Assembly (NCBI RefSeq): GCF_043290135.1
Contig: NW_027464604.1
Coordinates: 875,501-939,500, forward strand
Source of the DNA: Rhipicephalus microplus
Lineage: Eukaryota; Arthropoda; Arachnida; Ixodida; Ixodidae
DNA length: 64,000 nucleotides
Reading direction: 5' to 3'
In this document: piece by piece, positions 43,200 through 52,814 of the stretch
Numbering within the stretch: position 1 is the first letter of the stretch
Layout: each line of letters begins with the position of its first letter
Translations under genes and position numbers: made by a program
The notes under the pieces: generated by a model
The model's input: only the letters and a program-made list of their open reading frames with translations
Databases searched by the model: none
Told to the model about the DNA's origin: nothing

Positions 43200-43215
43200 A
43201 TGTTTGAAGCAGGAA

Positions 43216-43675
43216 ATTGCCAAGGAAAGGATCTATGATAATACTCGCTGTAGTTCTGTACTGTTTGAGGCTAGGGCAGGAAAATTGTGAACCAAGACAT
43301 ATCGGGCCAAATACGAAGGGGTAGACACGGTATGTAGTGCATGTGGAGAGGAGTAGACAACCGCCGAACACTCGATAATATTCTGTAAATTAAGAGCTTC
43401 CCCCTATAGTTCAGGATGATGGCACACAGTTTTTCAAAGCACTGGGGTTAAGAGACAGGGAGGGCAAAATAGACTTTAAGCGGGTAAAATTAACTTGAAG
43501 GAGGTTATCTGATTGAGACCTAAAGTCAAGGCACGAGTGAAAATAAACCATTTACTGCAAAGTACCAGTCCTATACTTCACTATTTAAAGGGAAAAAGAG
43601 ATAAATGTAGTTGCTGGTTTCCTAAGTATTACGGCTAGGTAGCGTTAGCCACCGCCCGATTTAAAGGGTACAGCC
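43216..43675 (+). pseudogene. LINE-K copy 2 C-terminus and 3' tail
   Basis: QEIAKERIYDNTRCSSVLFEARAGKL, then a Cys/His segment (VCSACGE) with stops, and a 3' UTR ending CCCGATTTAAAGGGTACAGCCAC. It is degenerate. Confidence 0.75.
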
Positions 43676-43986
43676 ACATCCATCCATCCATCCATCCATC
43701 CATCCATCCATCCATCCATCCATCCATCCATCCATCCATCCATCCATCCATCCATCCATCCATCCATCCATCCATCCATCCATCCATCCATCCATCCATC
43801 CATCCATCCATCCATCCATCCATCCATCCATCCATCCGTCCGTCCGTCCGTCCGTCCGTCCATCCATCCATCCATCCATCCATCCATCCATCCATCCATC
43901 CATCCATCCATCCATCCATCCATCCATCCATCCATCCATCCATCCATCCATCCATCCATCCATCCATCCATCCATCCATCCATCCA
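43674..43986. repeat. (CATC)n microsatellite with a (CGTC)5 block
   Basis: About 310 bp of CATC repeats, interrupted near its middle (43836-43860) by five CGTC units. It starts exactly at the end of the LINE-K 3' tail. The minus-strand frames through it (Gly-Trp-Met-Asp repeats) are spurious. Confidence 0.97.
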
Positions 43987-44365
43987 AGAAACTGATCTGC
44001 AGGCAGCGAGAGTGTCGATGTGGCGCCTTGAACGCTGGAGGGCAGTGGTTGTGGCACAGCGGTCGAGAACACAAGGTGGCACAGTGTAACGACTAGATAG
44101 AGGCAGTGCAGTGCCAAAGCGCTATTGTGTTAGCAAACACAAACTGAGCATGCCCTTGTGCTTTCTTCCAATTTCCCCACCCCTCTCCATTTGTTCGGTT
44201 TTCTTCCCTATTGCTGGGCACGCTCATTGGGTTTTTTATTTTTTTTACTCTTTTTTTATTTTTTCTTGTTATTTTTCACATCTGTGTGCTAGAGTGTCTT
44301 TCCTTATTGTAAGTACACCCGCCCGTTAAAAAGGGGACAGCATCAAATCATCACCATCATCATCA
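43987..44365 (+). mobile_element. Further LINE 3' tail with ATC-rich end
   Basis: The stretch 44310-44365 has CCCGCCCGTTAAAAAGGGG followed by CAGCATCAAATCATCACCATCATC, the same design as both LINE-K tails. The T-rich part before it (44220-44280) may belong to the same 3' UTR. No coding part is recognisable. Confidence 0.55.
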
Positions 44366-44869
44366 TTAACCGAAACTGACATTGCAATTTTATTAGCATC
44401 TTCGATATGCCTGTCATTTGCGTGCGCCAACCATAAATGCACGCAACAAACTTTTTCTGCATGAAAAAAATGATTACTGCGTACCTAATCCTGGGCTATT
44501 CGGCTTAGCTGAAGGTGTGGAAGGAAAAAATTTTAGTCTCGATACTTTCATCCCTGCGGAGGTGTCATAACATTTTGATCTGTAGAAACGAGCCGTAGAT
44601 GAATAAATAAGTAAATAAATGAAACAATCTTTTCAATTTGTTACGCCATGCTGGCTGTTTGGCAGTGAGGATACGGTGCGAAATTCAAAGGTTTGCTCTT
44701 GAACCTTTTTTCTTCCTTTCATTAATCAACTTGTGACTGCATAAACAACTAAAAGGCTTCATTCCGATAATTTTCCCTCTTGTGAACCATTATCTGCTCT
44801 ATACACATACCTTCTAACACATAACTGTCTTCCTTACACAAAACTGTCTAAGCTACTTCTCATCTCGTT
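44366..44869. other. AT-rich spacer, nothing recognised
   Basis: No supported gene or repeat end. Confidence 0.4.
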
Positions 44870-46090
44870 GTCAAGTTATCACTTGACATGGTACTTCAAT
44901 ATAGTTCTAGGTTGAAGCTAGTGACCATGATAAGTTGATATAGTAACTTTGCGTGTCATCTGATGCTCGAGCACTCTTACTGTGAGCTATAGGTAAAGTG
45001 AATTCAACGCGAATAAAGTGTTTTTTTTCTGGTACCTTTTGGCGGTCCAAGTGTCTCCATCTCTCTTGTGTCCGACACGCCTTCTTGGATGCCTTCATCT
45101 AAATGGCACTACAACTGTGCACCTGCTTGAAGGCATATATTGGCTTGATAGAATATTTGAAACAAGAACAAATGAAAAAAGATGTTAATAATTGACGTAT
45201 TGGTGTATCTTCCATGTGGTCACAGGTCCCTTTATACCACATGGCAGAATGCTGCATTTGCACTAAATGAGTTGAGAGACTTATGCATTATTGAAATTTT
45301 CTATACTTCTTTATTGCTTTATTCATATGAATAAATCTTGTTTGCACTTCAGAAACGTCTCAGCATAAAGGGCCAAGGTCATCCCTTATTTCCCAACGGG
45401 GCTGCTGTGATGCACTTGTAAAAAAATTCAGAACAAAGTATTACTGTAACATTGACTGAAACTGCAAGATACAAAAATAAAACTTAGCAGAAAGCTCAAA
45501 AAAGACATATTTATTTTAAGTTATTGTAGGCATAATAGGGAACATGCAGCTTCCCTAAGCCATGAAATTTCGTCCGGGGTTGTTTGTACTAACTTCTTCC
45601 TCCTTACCTTGTATCAAAACAATCTCACAACTGAGGGGCACCCAAACTTTATCGCATAAGTTATTTCGTGGCATCACTACGAATTTCCATTTCCTTTGGT
45701 TGCCAATTACATAACTCAGGAGAGAATTGATAATGAACTCCCACACTATGTATAAAAACAAAAGCTGACTGCAGATCAATAATGCAAAAGTAAAAGGTGG
45801 TGTAAAACTTTTCTTTGTTACCTTCAGCTGACATTACATTGGAAGCTCTTTGCAGATGCCGATGTCATGTTCAACTCTAGTACGCTCTTTACAGATAGAG
45901 GAGCGTATGCGAGTTAAAGGTGTTTGTTTTACCACTTATGAACTCGAAAGACACGATTATGCACGCTCCATGACATAAATGGTGACACTCAAGCACTTTG
46001 GAGATGGTCCTGGTCTGTGAACGTACTTGTGAAGCAATAATAAAAGTTTTGGTGTACTACAGTGCAGAAAGACACAATGGACAAAACACA
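44870..46090 (-). repeat. Left arm (distal part) of the large inverted duplication
   Basis: The reverse complement aligns along its length with 54334-55545 at about three quarters identity by eye. Shared landmarks: GGGATGACCTTGGCCCT, GCAGCATTCTGCCATG, TCAAATATTCTATCAAGCC, GAGAGATGGAG and CATGGTCAC. No long open frame is conserved between the arms, so it looks like intron, UTR or intergenic DNA, not coding exon. Confidence 0.85.
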
Positions 46091-46689
46091 AATGACGAGA
46101 AAGAGCGCTGAACTTTCAACAATGTTTATTGCGAAATAGCACGTATATTTACACCACCCTGAGAAGACTGAGGACCTGGTGTAGCCCATGCACCTAAGTC
46201 ACAATGCAAGGTACACATCATCGGTGAAGCAGCTTTGCCAGCCGGTCTAACCTGGGTTCTTTCCCTTGGACCAAAGTTCGCTGTGGCATTCAGGGAGTCG
46301 AGGCCAGCACGGCGTTCTTTTGTATGTAAGGTTTTGCATGAAGTCCCTGCCTATTAGGGCGCATGTTGTATTTCAGGAGGTGCGAACCTCCTTAACAGCT
46401 GCAAGAACTTAAAAGCCGGCCCAACCGTTAGACAAGCGGCTGCTTTTCTATGCGACCACTCCATTCACACTCTCATGGTCGATTAGACAGGTGGTTTCAC
46501 GATTATACTGAGCAAAAATATTCTTAAATCAATGTTGAGACAAGCAATTTCTGCAGTCGGTTCCCACTCCGATGTTTGACTGAGTAAACAGAAGTCTAAT
46601 GCAAAAAGTGAGAGAAGCTGAACCTTTTTGATCTGGTTAAAGCGATCGATAAGAGCAAGAACAATTTTTCAAATGTCTTTTTAGTGCGA

Positions 46690-47565
46690 AAATTCACAAG
46701 GTCGACGTACCCTTTTGGACCATTGTCTATGAATCAACGTAATCCCAAGCTTTTAGTGATTGATTACCCTTTTATTGAGACTAAATATAACCAGGCTTTA
46801 GACGTCTTTGACACTGTCACTGACATGTGCTGTCAGGATTTATCAATTTATATCGAAGATCTTTTTTATTCCTTGCATCATAACCTAATCCTTGCGTGTG
46901 TTCAGCATTCTATTGACAAACACAGTTCCGTTGCTTTCCGAAACTCTGTGGGGATTTCTGATGGTGATTTCTTAGAATATTTAAGCTTTTATTAACCGTC
47001 TACCTACACAAAGTTTCAAAGGATCCCGCACCTGCGGAAGCAAGGCGTATGCACTCGTTCTTGAATCGATAGGTTATTAGAGACCTAGTTCTTGCTCACT
47101 TCAATCGTCACATCAAGGATTTGCTCACCAATAAATGTTCTTAGCATATTCTTATATGTTTAATTGTTTTAATTTGTGATCCGTACGACCTAGAAATACA
47201 AAGCGAAGTGCTACTTTATGTGTTTTTTGGTGTGACGAGCCCATTTAGCTTAACCCATGAACTCCCAGCAAATGGCCAAATTAAATCTTTAGATATCCGG
47301 TTTCGCTTTTCATGTGTTAGCATCTGCTGGTGCTATGAACCATGTACTAAAAACCACTACTACCTTTCAAGTTCGCCCACTCTAAGCTCGGTAAACGAGC
47401 TATTGTCATGTTCCGCCTCAAAAATGCTCTGGGAAAATCATACCCACACAGTACTTCTGAAGCATTTGAGCATCAAGCTACAAGGCCGTCAGGTGCTGAC
47501 ACCTCGAGCCTCTCCACATTTCAGTTGCAGACAGCCTGCCCAAGAAAGTGTGCCACCTCCCAAAG
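46690..47565 (+). pseudogene. PLE reverse transcriptase remnant
   Basis: KIHKVDVPFWTIV (an early RT segment), DLSIYIEDLFYSLHHNLIL (motif A region), SVGISDGDFLEYLSFY, HLRKQGVCT (motif B region), then LTHELPANGQIKSLDIRF and FRLKNALGKSYPHS. These blocks occur in the order found in Penelope RTs but in three frames with stops. The catalytic YVDD segment is no longer recognisable near 47150. Confidence 0.75.
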
Positions 47566-47799
47566 AATTGTGAAGCCATCGCACAGCGCTGGCAGAAGGT
47601 AGCATTGAAACATTATATGCACAAGCTGTTGCCCAACTTGATAAAGGTGTCCCCATGGTAAGACATCAAACTCGAATTTTCAGTACCAAACAGGCTGTCA
47701 AAGCTCTGCAGATTGATCGACCTGGAGGCAAAGATGAAACAGCTCTGCGGCACAAAGCCTGCACAAAGCACAGGACGCCATTTGCTGGTTGTGCAGAAG

Positions 47800-48000
47800 G
47801 GGTAGAGTACAAATTCTTTTATTAAAGTGAGGTAATGTGTACGATGGCCAAACTAGGCGTTGCATAAACGATAGGCTAAGAGAGCATACAAACAATTTGA
47901 AGAAGGTGCATGACTGAAAATGTTTTGTAGGTTTCCTAGCTAGCCATTGCATAGCCTGCCGGAATTGCTCTCCCAATCAGCCGTCGTCATTTGTGTTATG
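47800..48000 (+). pseudogene. PLE GIY-YIG remnant
   Basis: YDGQTRRCINDRLREHTNNL (from about 47837) followed by LASHCIACRNCSP, the Cys/His part. A stop and frame changes break it. Confidence 0.75.
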
Positions 48001-48210
48001 ACTATTGTTAGTTTTCTACACTGTAGTGCACCAGAATAATATACCGACAAGCCCAAATCGCCGCTTTGATAATGAAAGGCTATATTGCAGTAGCTCTCCC
48101 ATTTGCTTCTTGGTTGCAGTTTTGCAAAACAATAAAATACTGTATTCTTAATCTATTACAGCAGTTTACTTCAAGCGGTTTATTGAGTAGATTATATGGA
48201 AGAATGAGAT

Positions 48211-48753
48211 TTAAGTTGACAGTAAACAAAACTTCCCAAGCAAAAGCTTGATAGTGTCTCTTGCAAGCTTAGGCGTAAAAGGACCAGGAGGGGATGCCAC
48301 AGAAGTTAGCTGAAAAAGCTTGCATACCTTGGGCTGTACTAAGAATAGAGCGAACATATTTATAGCTGAAGTGTTTTTCAGAGCTAAGCTTTGCAAGATC
48401 CGCGGTTTTGGGGATGTCAGCTTGACTGAATAGTAGCTTACTAATTCATCGCACGGCCCTTCTATCGCCCAGTATGCATTAGCATGAGAAACAGCCGACA
48501 TGTTCATTCCATGGTACAGCAGTGTGTAGGGGGCACTAAATGATGACATGTTCTTCCATAATATCAGAGCTTCGAATTTTGGTGGGAAATCTGGGACATA
48601 TATGTCGATGTATATTTTAAAAAACTGACTTTGTTGCATAAAAGTAACGAAAATACGTACTGATTTCAACTTGAAACGCTCATCTATATGCCTGCAAATA
48701 CGACAAATAGTGCAATGCATAATAAAGTTCGGCTTCGGTGCCATACACGTGCG
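48211..48753 (-). CDS. Uncharacterised candidate exon, 177-codon frame
   Basis: A minus-strand frame starts at ATG 48744 (MAPKPNFIMHCTICRICRHI) and runs to 48211. Just before it lies a splice acceptor-like CTTCTCCGCAG ending at 48754, and further upstream on the same strand a donor GTAAGC at 49160-49155. The N-terminus has a CxxCxxC pattern (CTICRIC); no domain was recognised. A break-free frame of this length in AT-rich DNA is more than expected by chance. Longer translation from 48786 would pass the acceptor and is less likely. It could be a host gene exon or an unknown repeat ORF. Confidence 0.45.
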   Translation of the reverse strand, partial: RTCMAPKPNFIMHCTICRICRHIDERFKLKSVRIFVTFMQQSQFFKIYIDIYVPDFPPKFEALILWKNMSSFSAPYTLLYHGMNMSAVSHANAYWAIEGPCDELVSYYSVKLTSPKPRILQSLALKNTSAINMFALFLVQPKVCKLFQLTSVASPPGPFTPKLARDTIKLLLGKFCLLST

Positions 48754-49133
48754 CTGCGGAGAAGCACGTGGTAAAATTACTGGCATTTAATGGTTCCGTT
48801 TCACCAACATGTGCGTGCATTGCGGAGAAGCAGACGTCTAGAGTCATTACATTTACACCATTGTTGTTCTCTCAATCCCAAATGGGCAACGCGAAGCACA
48901 ATTTAATTTTGGCATTCCAGCATATCAGAGTAATGAGAGGATGGCTCGGTGCAAGTTACACAGCTTTTCAGGAAGCTATCACAGGTGCCAAAGAATTCAG
49001 CACTACATATGGGAAGCATCTGGGAAAGTGTTCTCGAAGTCCGGCAGCAGAGCCCTATATTATCACGCTATCTGATGTTGACAGCTATTTTTACTATTAC
49101 ATGTGGGATAGCGGTCAACAGGGCAGAGTACAA

Positions 49134-49330
49134 CTATAAATAATAGAGACGACTGCTTACCTGGCAAGGCAGCGCACTCCAGCCTGCGACGTTTGCCAAT
49201 CGAGCAAGCACAGTCACCGCGATGTAAACAAAATCACCACGGGTATAGTGTACTAGAATAGGGGTAGTGTGTTCAGGCACCCTCTCACGCCATGCATCGC
49301 GTGAAGCGGCGCACGTGGACAAAAACCGGT
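49134..49330 (-). other. Candidate 5' exon with splice donor (left arm of the duplication)
   Basis: On the minus strand the exon-like sequence ends TGCCTTGCCAG at 49161 with donor GTAAGC (49160-49155). The same design, CTTGCTC.AT ... GCTGCCTTGCCA ... GGTAAGCAGTC, is found on the plus strand at 52050-52155. No convincing coding frame; it may be untranslated. Conservation of the donor in both arms supports a real splice site. Confidence 0.5.
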
Positions 49331-49488
49331 TCTCAAGGTGGCACTGCCCTAGCATGGACTGGCAGGATTGTCAGCTCCGGGCTGCTCTGCATTTTTGGGT
49401 GGTGTTCAGTGACATGTTGCTTGTGTTCGCACCCGCTTAACGAAAGTTTTTCTGGCAATGTTTTTGTTGGCCACGAGACAGTGAGGCG

Positions 49489-50220
49489 ATGCCGAGTCAT
49501 CGGTGGCAACGACACTGCTTTGTACCCAGTTGCAAAACGGTATACCTTTGGAAAATGGTGAGCAGCAGCCGTCGCTTTTCACTGCACCCAAAGACGAAGC
49601 ATGGAGGAAGGTTTGGGAACAGAATTTACACGGAAGGATGAGACCTCGAACAAAAGCTCCTAGCTCTGTATGTGAGCTACACTTCGAGTCTTCATGTGTT
49701 CTCGGAGACTACGTGCACGCTATAAACGGCGAAAAAGTTCGCGTACCACGTAGGAGACCAGAGCTAACGCCTGACGCGTTGCCGATGTTACTGCCTGACG
49801 CTCCAAGCTACTAATTGAAGAAAGCGCCGTATCCAAGACCTGCGAGAAAGCGCTGGAACTCGGTGGTCCAATCTACCATCTCCAAGAAAACTTCATCACC
49901 CTGTGTTGACGGCGAGGCCACTGATTCGGTTCATCGATGGACCTTCCTGCAGACTACAATTCCAAGGGGGTGAACAGGGTCTGCAGCTTCGCTGCAACGC
50001 TTACTCAAGCTTTGTTTACCTTGAACTTATATGAGCTCGATCGCACCGCTTCTCATGTCAAAGAAAGCGGTAATTTACGTGCTGTCACGACTTCATTTTT
50101 TTCGTGAAGGGTATCAACCAGTCTTGAGAGGCAAAACGAAAAAAAAAAGCTGCATGCGAAAATCAGTCGGTGTCCATAAAGGTGCCACCGTGATGATAGC
50201 AAGCTCATGGCAAGTGACTT
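49489..50220 (+). pseudogene. THAP-domain gene remnant
   Basis: ATG at 49489: MPSHRWQRHCFVPSCK, the first Cys pair of a THAP zinc finger. After a frame change near 49535-49560: SLFTAPKDEAWRKVW, VCELHFESSCV (the second Cys/His pair) and RRPELTPDALPMLLPDA, the conserved Pro-rich end of the domain. A TAA at 49812-49814 is followed by an open stretch in the same frame (KKAPYPRPARKRWNS). It could come from a P-element-type transposase or a host THAP factor. Confidence 0.7.
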
Positions 50221-52154
50221 GATTCCCTATTTTCTAAGCTTCGTAGCTAATATACTGCGAAGTGAATTGAAAACATTAGTTTTCAGTGCCAATACACGCT
50301 TTGCAGCGCGCCGCCAAAATTGTGACAGATAGACTTTGTTTTATTTTGCAAGGTAGCGGGAAATATTTGCAACAAAAAACGACTGATACGCGCGTGCGGG
50401 CGTGAAGAGGGGCATCTCGAAAGCGACCGCAGCGCTGCCGCATCCGGATGAATTCTCGCTCGCTCTCCCGCGCGCCGATGCTGACACCTCCCTTCTAGCC
50501 ACCATAGCCTAGGTTTGAAGGTCTCGTGGGAACCAACGTTTTTAGATATGCTGGTGGGAACACGGAGGAAGGAAAGGTAAGAGAGGCCCTGACGCCACTC
50601 GTTGTGAAGCCACGATAAAGCTGAAAGCCGACAATATCGACTGCGCAAATTCTCCTCTACTGTTTACATTCGAATGTAAAGCAGACGGCACAACTCTCTC
50701 TCCGGCTCGGAAAGCACGTAAGCTGCGCAGCGAGCGTGTCGTGACGATCCAAAACTAATGAAACGGGGCTCAACACTTTGGGCCAGCACGACACCTTCGA
50801 CGAAATTATTTCGTCCGAGTATTACAGCGAGTAACAGCTCATCGACAACAAAGCAAGTACAAGAGAACGTGTGCTAGATGCACTGACAACGGCGAGTGTT
50901 TTCACGTTATTATTTGAGCAACTGTACAGACAACACGATCAGTCGTGCGCCTTCTACGGCTGCATTCGGCCTAGCGGCCGACGCAGCGCCCAGCCACTCT
51001 GTCCGTGTTCCGTGTGAAACTCACCGGCGTCAGTATTCTGCGGCCGTGGTGACTTTGAGCACGGTGCAAGTGACACTTGATAGCAGTTGCTGTTACGTTG
51101 AGATTATATGCAATACCGGAAGAGAGTGTACGAAGCGGAACAAAAATGTGTTTTAATACGCACATGCAAGTTGTTACTGTACACACACAACACGAAACTA
51201 CGTATGTGCACATGGGCCTCAATGCGTCTTGCTTGGCTCAGCAGCGCCGTCCGTTGTCACAAGCAGGAGCACTGCCCAACCGTCACTTACCTGCGAAGTG
51301 TTCGTCATCGTTCCGCTTTGTCATGGTGCCCTACGCGATTTCGCTGGACATTAATTGCTTCATCCGCGTCATCCGCCGCACGACACATGCATATGCACTC
51401 GTTCTACGCACTGTTGAAACCCCGTGTTGAACAAAAGAATTTGTAAACGTTGATAAGAGTACAGTAACTGCCAGGAGACCACTGTGTAGCCAAAACGCGG
51501 CGCAGAGCACGGATATTGTCCACCACGGTTCAGCACGAGACCTCTGGAGGCACACATGCCGCCCCTACCTGCGTCCACTGGCTGCTAGACCAGCTCCACT
51601 GCGCAACACGTGACCATAACAACGCCACCATTGTGCCTAGTCAATATGGCCACTATGATGTATATTCCGCCACATTTTTCACGTATCGCGCCGGCTGGGA
51701 ATGCCCTCTCCTACCTTTCCTTCCTACGTGCTGACACCACGAGACATTCAAACCTAGGCAATGCCCACAATGTTGCAAGCAAAAAATTGATGCACACTGT
51801 TGCCCACTAAATAGTAGCCCTCGTATTGCACATGCGCGAGAAATCTGGGGACGTTTGTGTCGTGTTGTTTACGTACAATCGAGAAAGAAGATTATTCGTG
51901 CATTTGTCCCTAGATTCGAAGGCGCTGGCGTGTTGTTGTCTCAAGCTCGCGCCCTGCTGTTCTCTGGCCTTGCTCGAGCGAAGTTTTTCTTACACCGTGC
52001 TTTGTCTCCGCGAATCGTACAGCTCTCTTGTAGACAAAGTAGCACGCAAATCACTGCCCCGGTCATTTCGTCCACACCGGGGTGACTGTAATTCTTGCTC
52101 AATCGACAGATGTAGTGAACTACAGCGTGCTGCCTTGCCACGAAAGGTAAGCAG
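50221..52154. other. Centre of the inverted duplication, no gene seen
   Basis: Positions 50460-50640 (minus) and 51640-51790 (plus) are inverted copies (shared ACCTTTCCTTCCT, CACGAGAC.TTCAAACCTAGGC). The symmetry point lies near 51.1 kb. The region is richer in GC than its surroundings, which would fit promoter or first-exon sequence in each arm. No frame is supported. Confidence 0.5.
52050..52152 (+). other. Candidate 5' exon with splice donor (right arm)
   Basis: Counterpart of 49134-49330, ending CGAAAG at 52146 with donor GTAAGC at 52147-52152. The LINE tail begins about 15 bp later, so the intron was used as insertion site. Confidence 0.5.
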
Positions 52155-52164
52155 TCAATTGTTT

Positions 52165-52805
52165 ATTTATTTTTATTTAATTACAAAATACTGCAGGCCC
52201 ATTTAAGGGTACCAGCAGGAGGGGCAAGATCATAGCATTGCACACAGGTGTAACACAGCAAGAACAAAAAAAGATACATCATATACAAAAGATACAAAAA
52301 GAAATATCATAGGTCATTGTCTAATACGCTCAAGTGCCTCTACAGAGCCGGTTAACGATTGAGGTAGGCAGTTCCAGTCGTTTATGGTTCGAGGAAAGAA
52401 CGAGTATTTGAAAATGTTTGTTCTGGCGAAACACGGTGTTAATGAACGAGTTTGTCGATGCCGGGTTTGTATTGTAGTAAGCGGTTTCAGAAACAAATCA
52501 TGGTTTACTGACAACTTGTTGTTATTCAAAAGAAAAAGAAATTTAAGCCTGTGAGTTTTACGACGTTTTTCAAGTGTGGGTATACTGTCTTCTTTCATAA
52601 GGTTTGTGGGGGAATCAGTTCTTCGGTACTGGGAGTAAATAAAACGGACAGCTTTGCGTTGGATTAGTTCGAGAGCCTCAATGTTTCTTTTTGTGTATGG
52701 GTCCCAGAGAGTTGAGGCATATTCCAATGAGGAGCGTCTAACAGTCAAATAAGTTAGTTTCTTTACAGTAGAAGGAGCATTTTTTAGTTTGTGTCTCAAA
52801 AGACT
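52165..52805 (-). mobile_element. 5'-truncated LINE, C-terminal ORF2 piece
   Basis: Minus-strand frame 52799-52314: LTYLTVRRSSLEYASTLWDP, ELIQRKAVRFIYS, FFPRTINDWNCLP: the region after the RT core in CR1-like ORF2 (compare LVRPKLEYASSVWDPHTNYL in the LINE at 32028-35767). The 3' end is AT-rich (52165-52190). No catalytic part remains. Confidence 0.85.
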
Positions 52806-52814
52806 GAGTTTACG

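Larger units (their letters stand above)
42343..43206 (-). mobile_element. Short Penelope-like element with inverted ends
   Basis: 864 bp holding only the GIY-YIG end of a PLE, flanked by arms of about 118 bp in inverted orientation (42377-42497 and 43081-43199, nearly identical). The left arm also has the extra terminal segment (GTACCAACTCGCCCAAC on the element strand) seen at the PLE end near 11535. The RT is missing, so it depends on another PLE. Confidence 0.85.
42334..43215. repeat. 9-bp target-site duplication around the short PLE
   Basis: AAGCAGGAA at 42334-42342 and 43207-43215; the match extends to TTT(A/G)AAGCAGGAA. LINE-K sense resumes right after the second copy. Confidence 0.75.
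36086..43675 (+). mobile_element. LINE-K copy 2, interrupted by a CR1-like LINE and a PLE
   Basis: Pieces 36086-37282, 42084-42342 and 43216-43675. It is 5'-truncated within RT and starts straight after the ATC tail of copy 1, as if it used that tail as target. Reading sense continues over both gaps (EASSKI then EKRLREMGEERWARKV; YQTL then QEIAKERIYDNT). The 3' UTR (CCCGATTTAAAGGGTACAGCC) leads directly into the (CATC)n array. Confidence 0.8.
46048..48036 (+). mobile_element. Degenerate Penelope-like element with an inverted 3'-type arm at its 5' side
   Basis: Plus-strand RT and GIY-YIG parts (about 46690-48000) are preceded by an oppositely oriented PLE end (46048-46400). The two ends, 46048-46090 (minus) and 47985-48036 (plus), share CGTCATTTGTGTT and CACTGTAGTGCACCA. 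Inverted ends also occur in the PLE at 42343-43206. Confidence 0.7.

Noticed and set aside
43674..43986. CRISPR-like regular repeats
   Set aside because: A 4-bp simple repeat without spacers; the 260-bp, 206-bp and 315-bp arrays also lack spacers. The DNA is animal.
43635..44117. Minus-strand frames of 137-160 codons made of Gly-Trp-Met-Asp repeats
   Set aside because: They are translations of the (CATC)n microsatellite; all three frames are open because a 4-bp repeat without stop codons stays open.
48738..49139. 133-codon plus-strand frame
   Set aside because: It overlaps the better supported minus-strand exon and donor, and shows no conserved motif.
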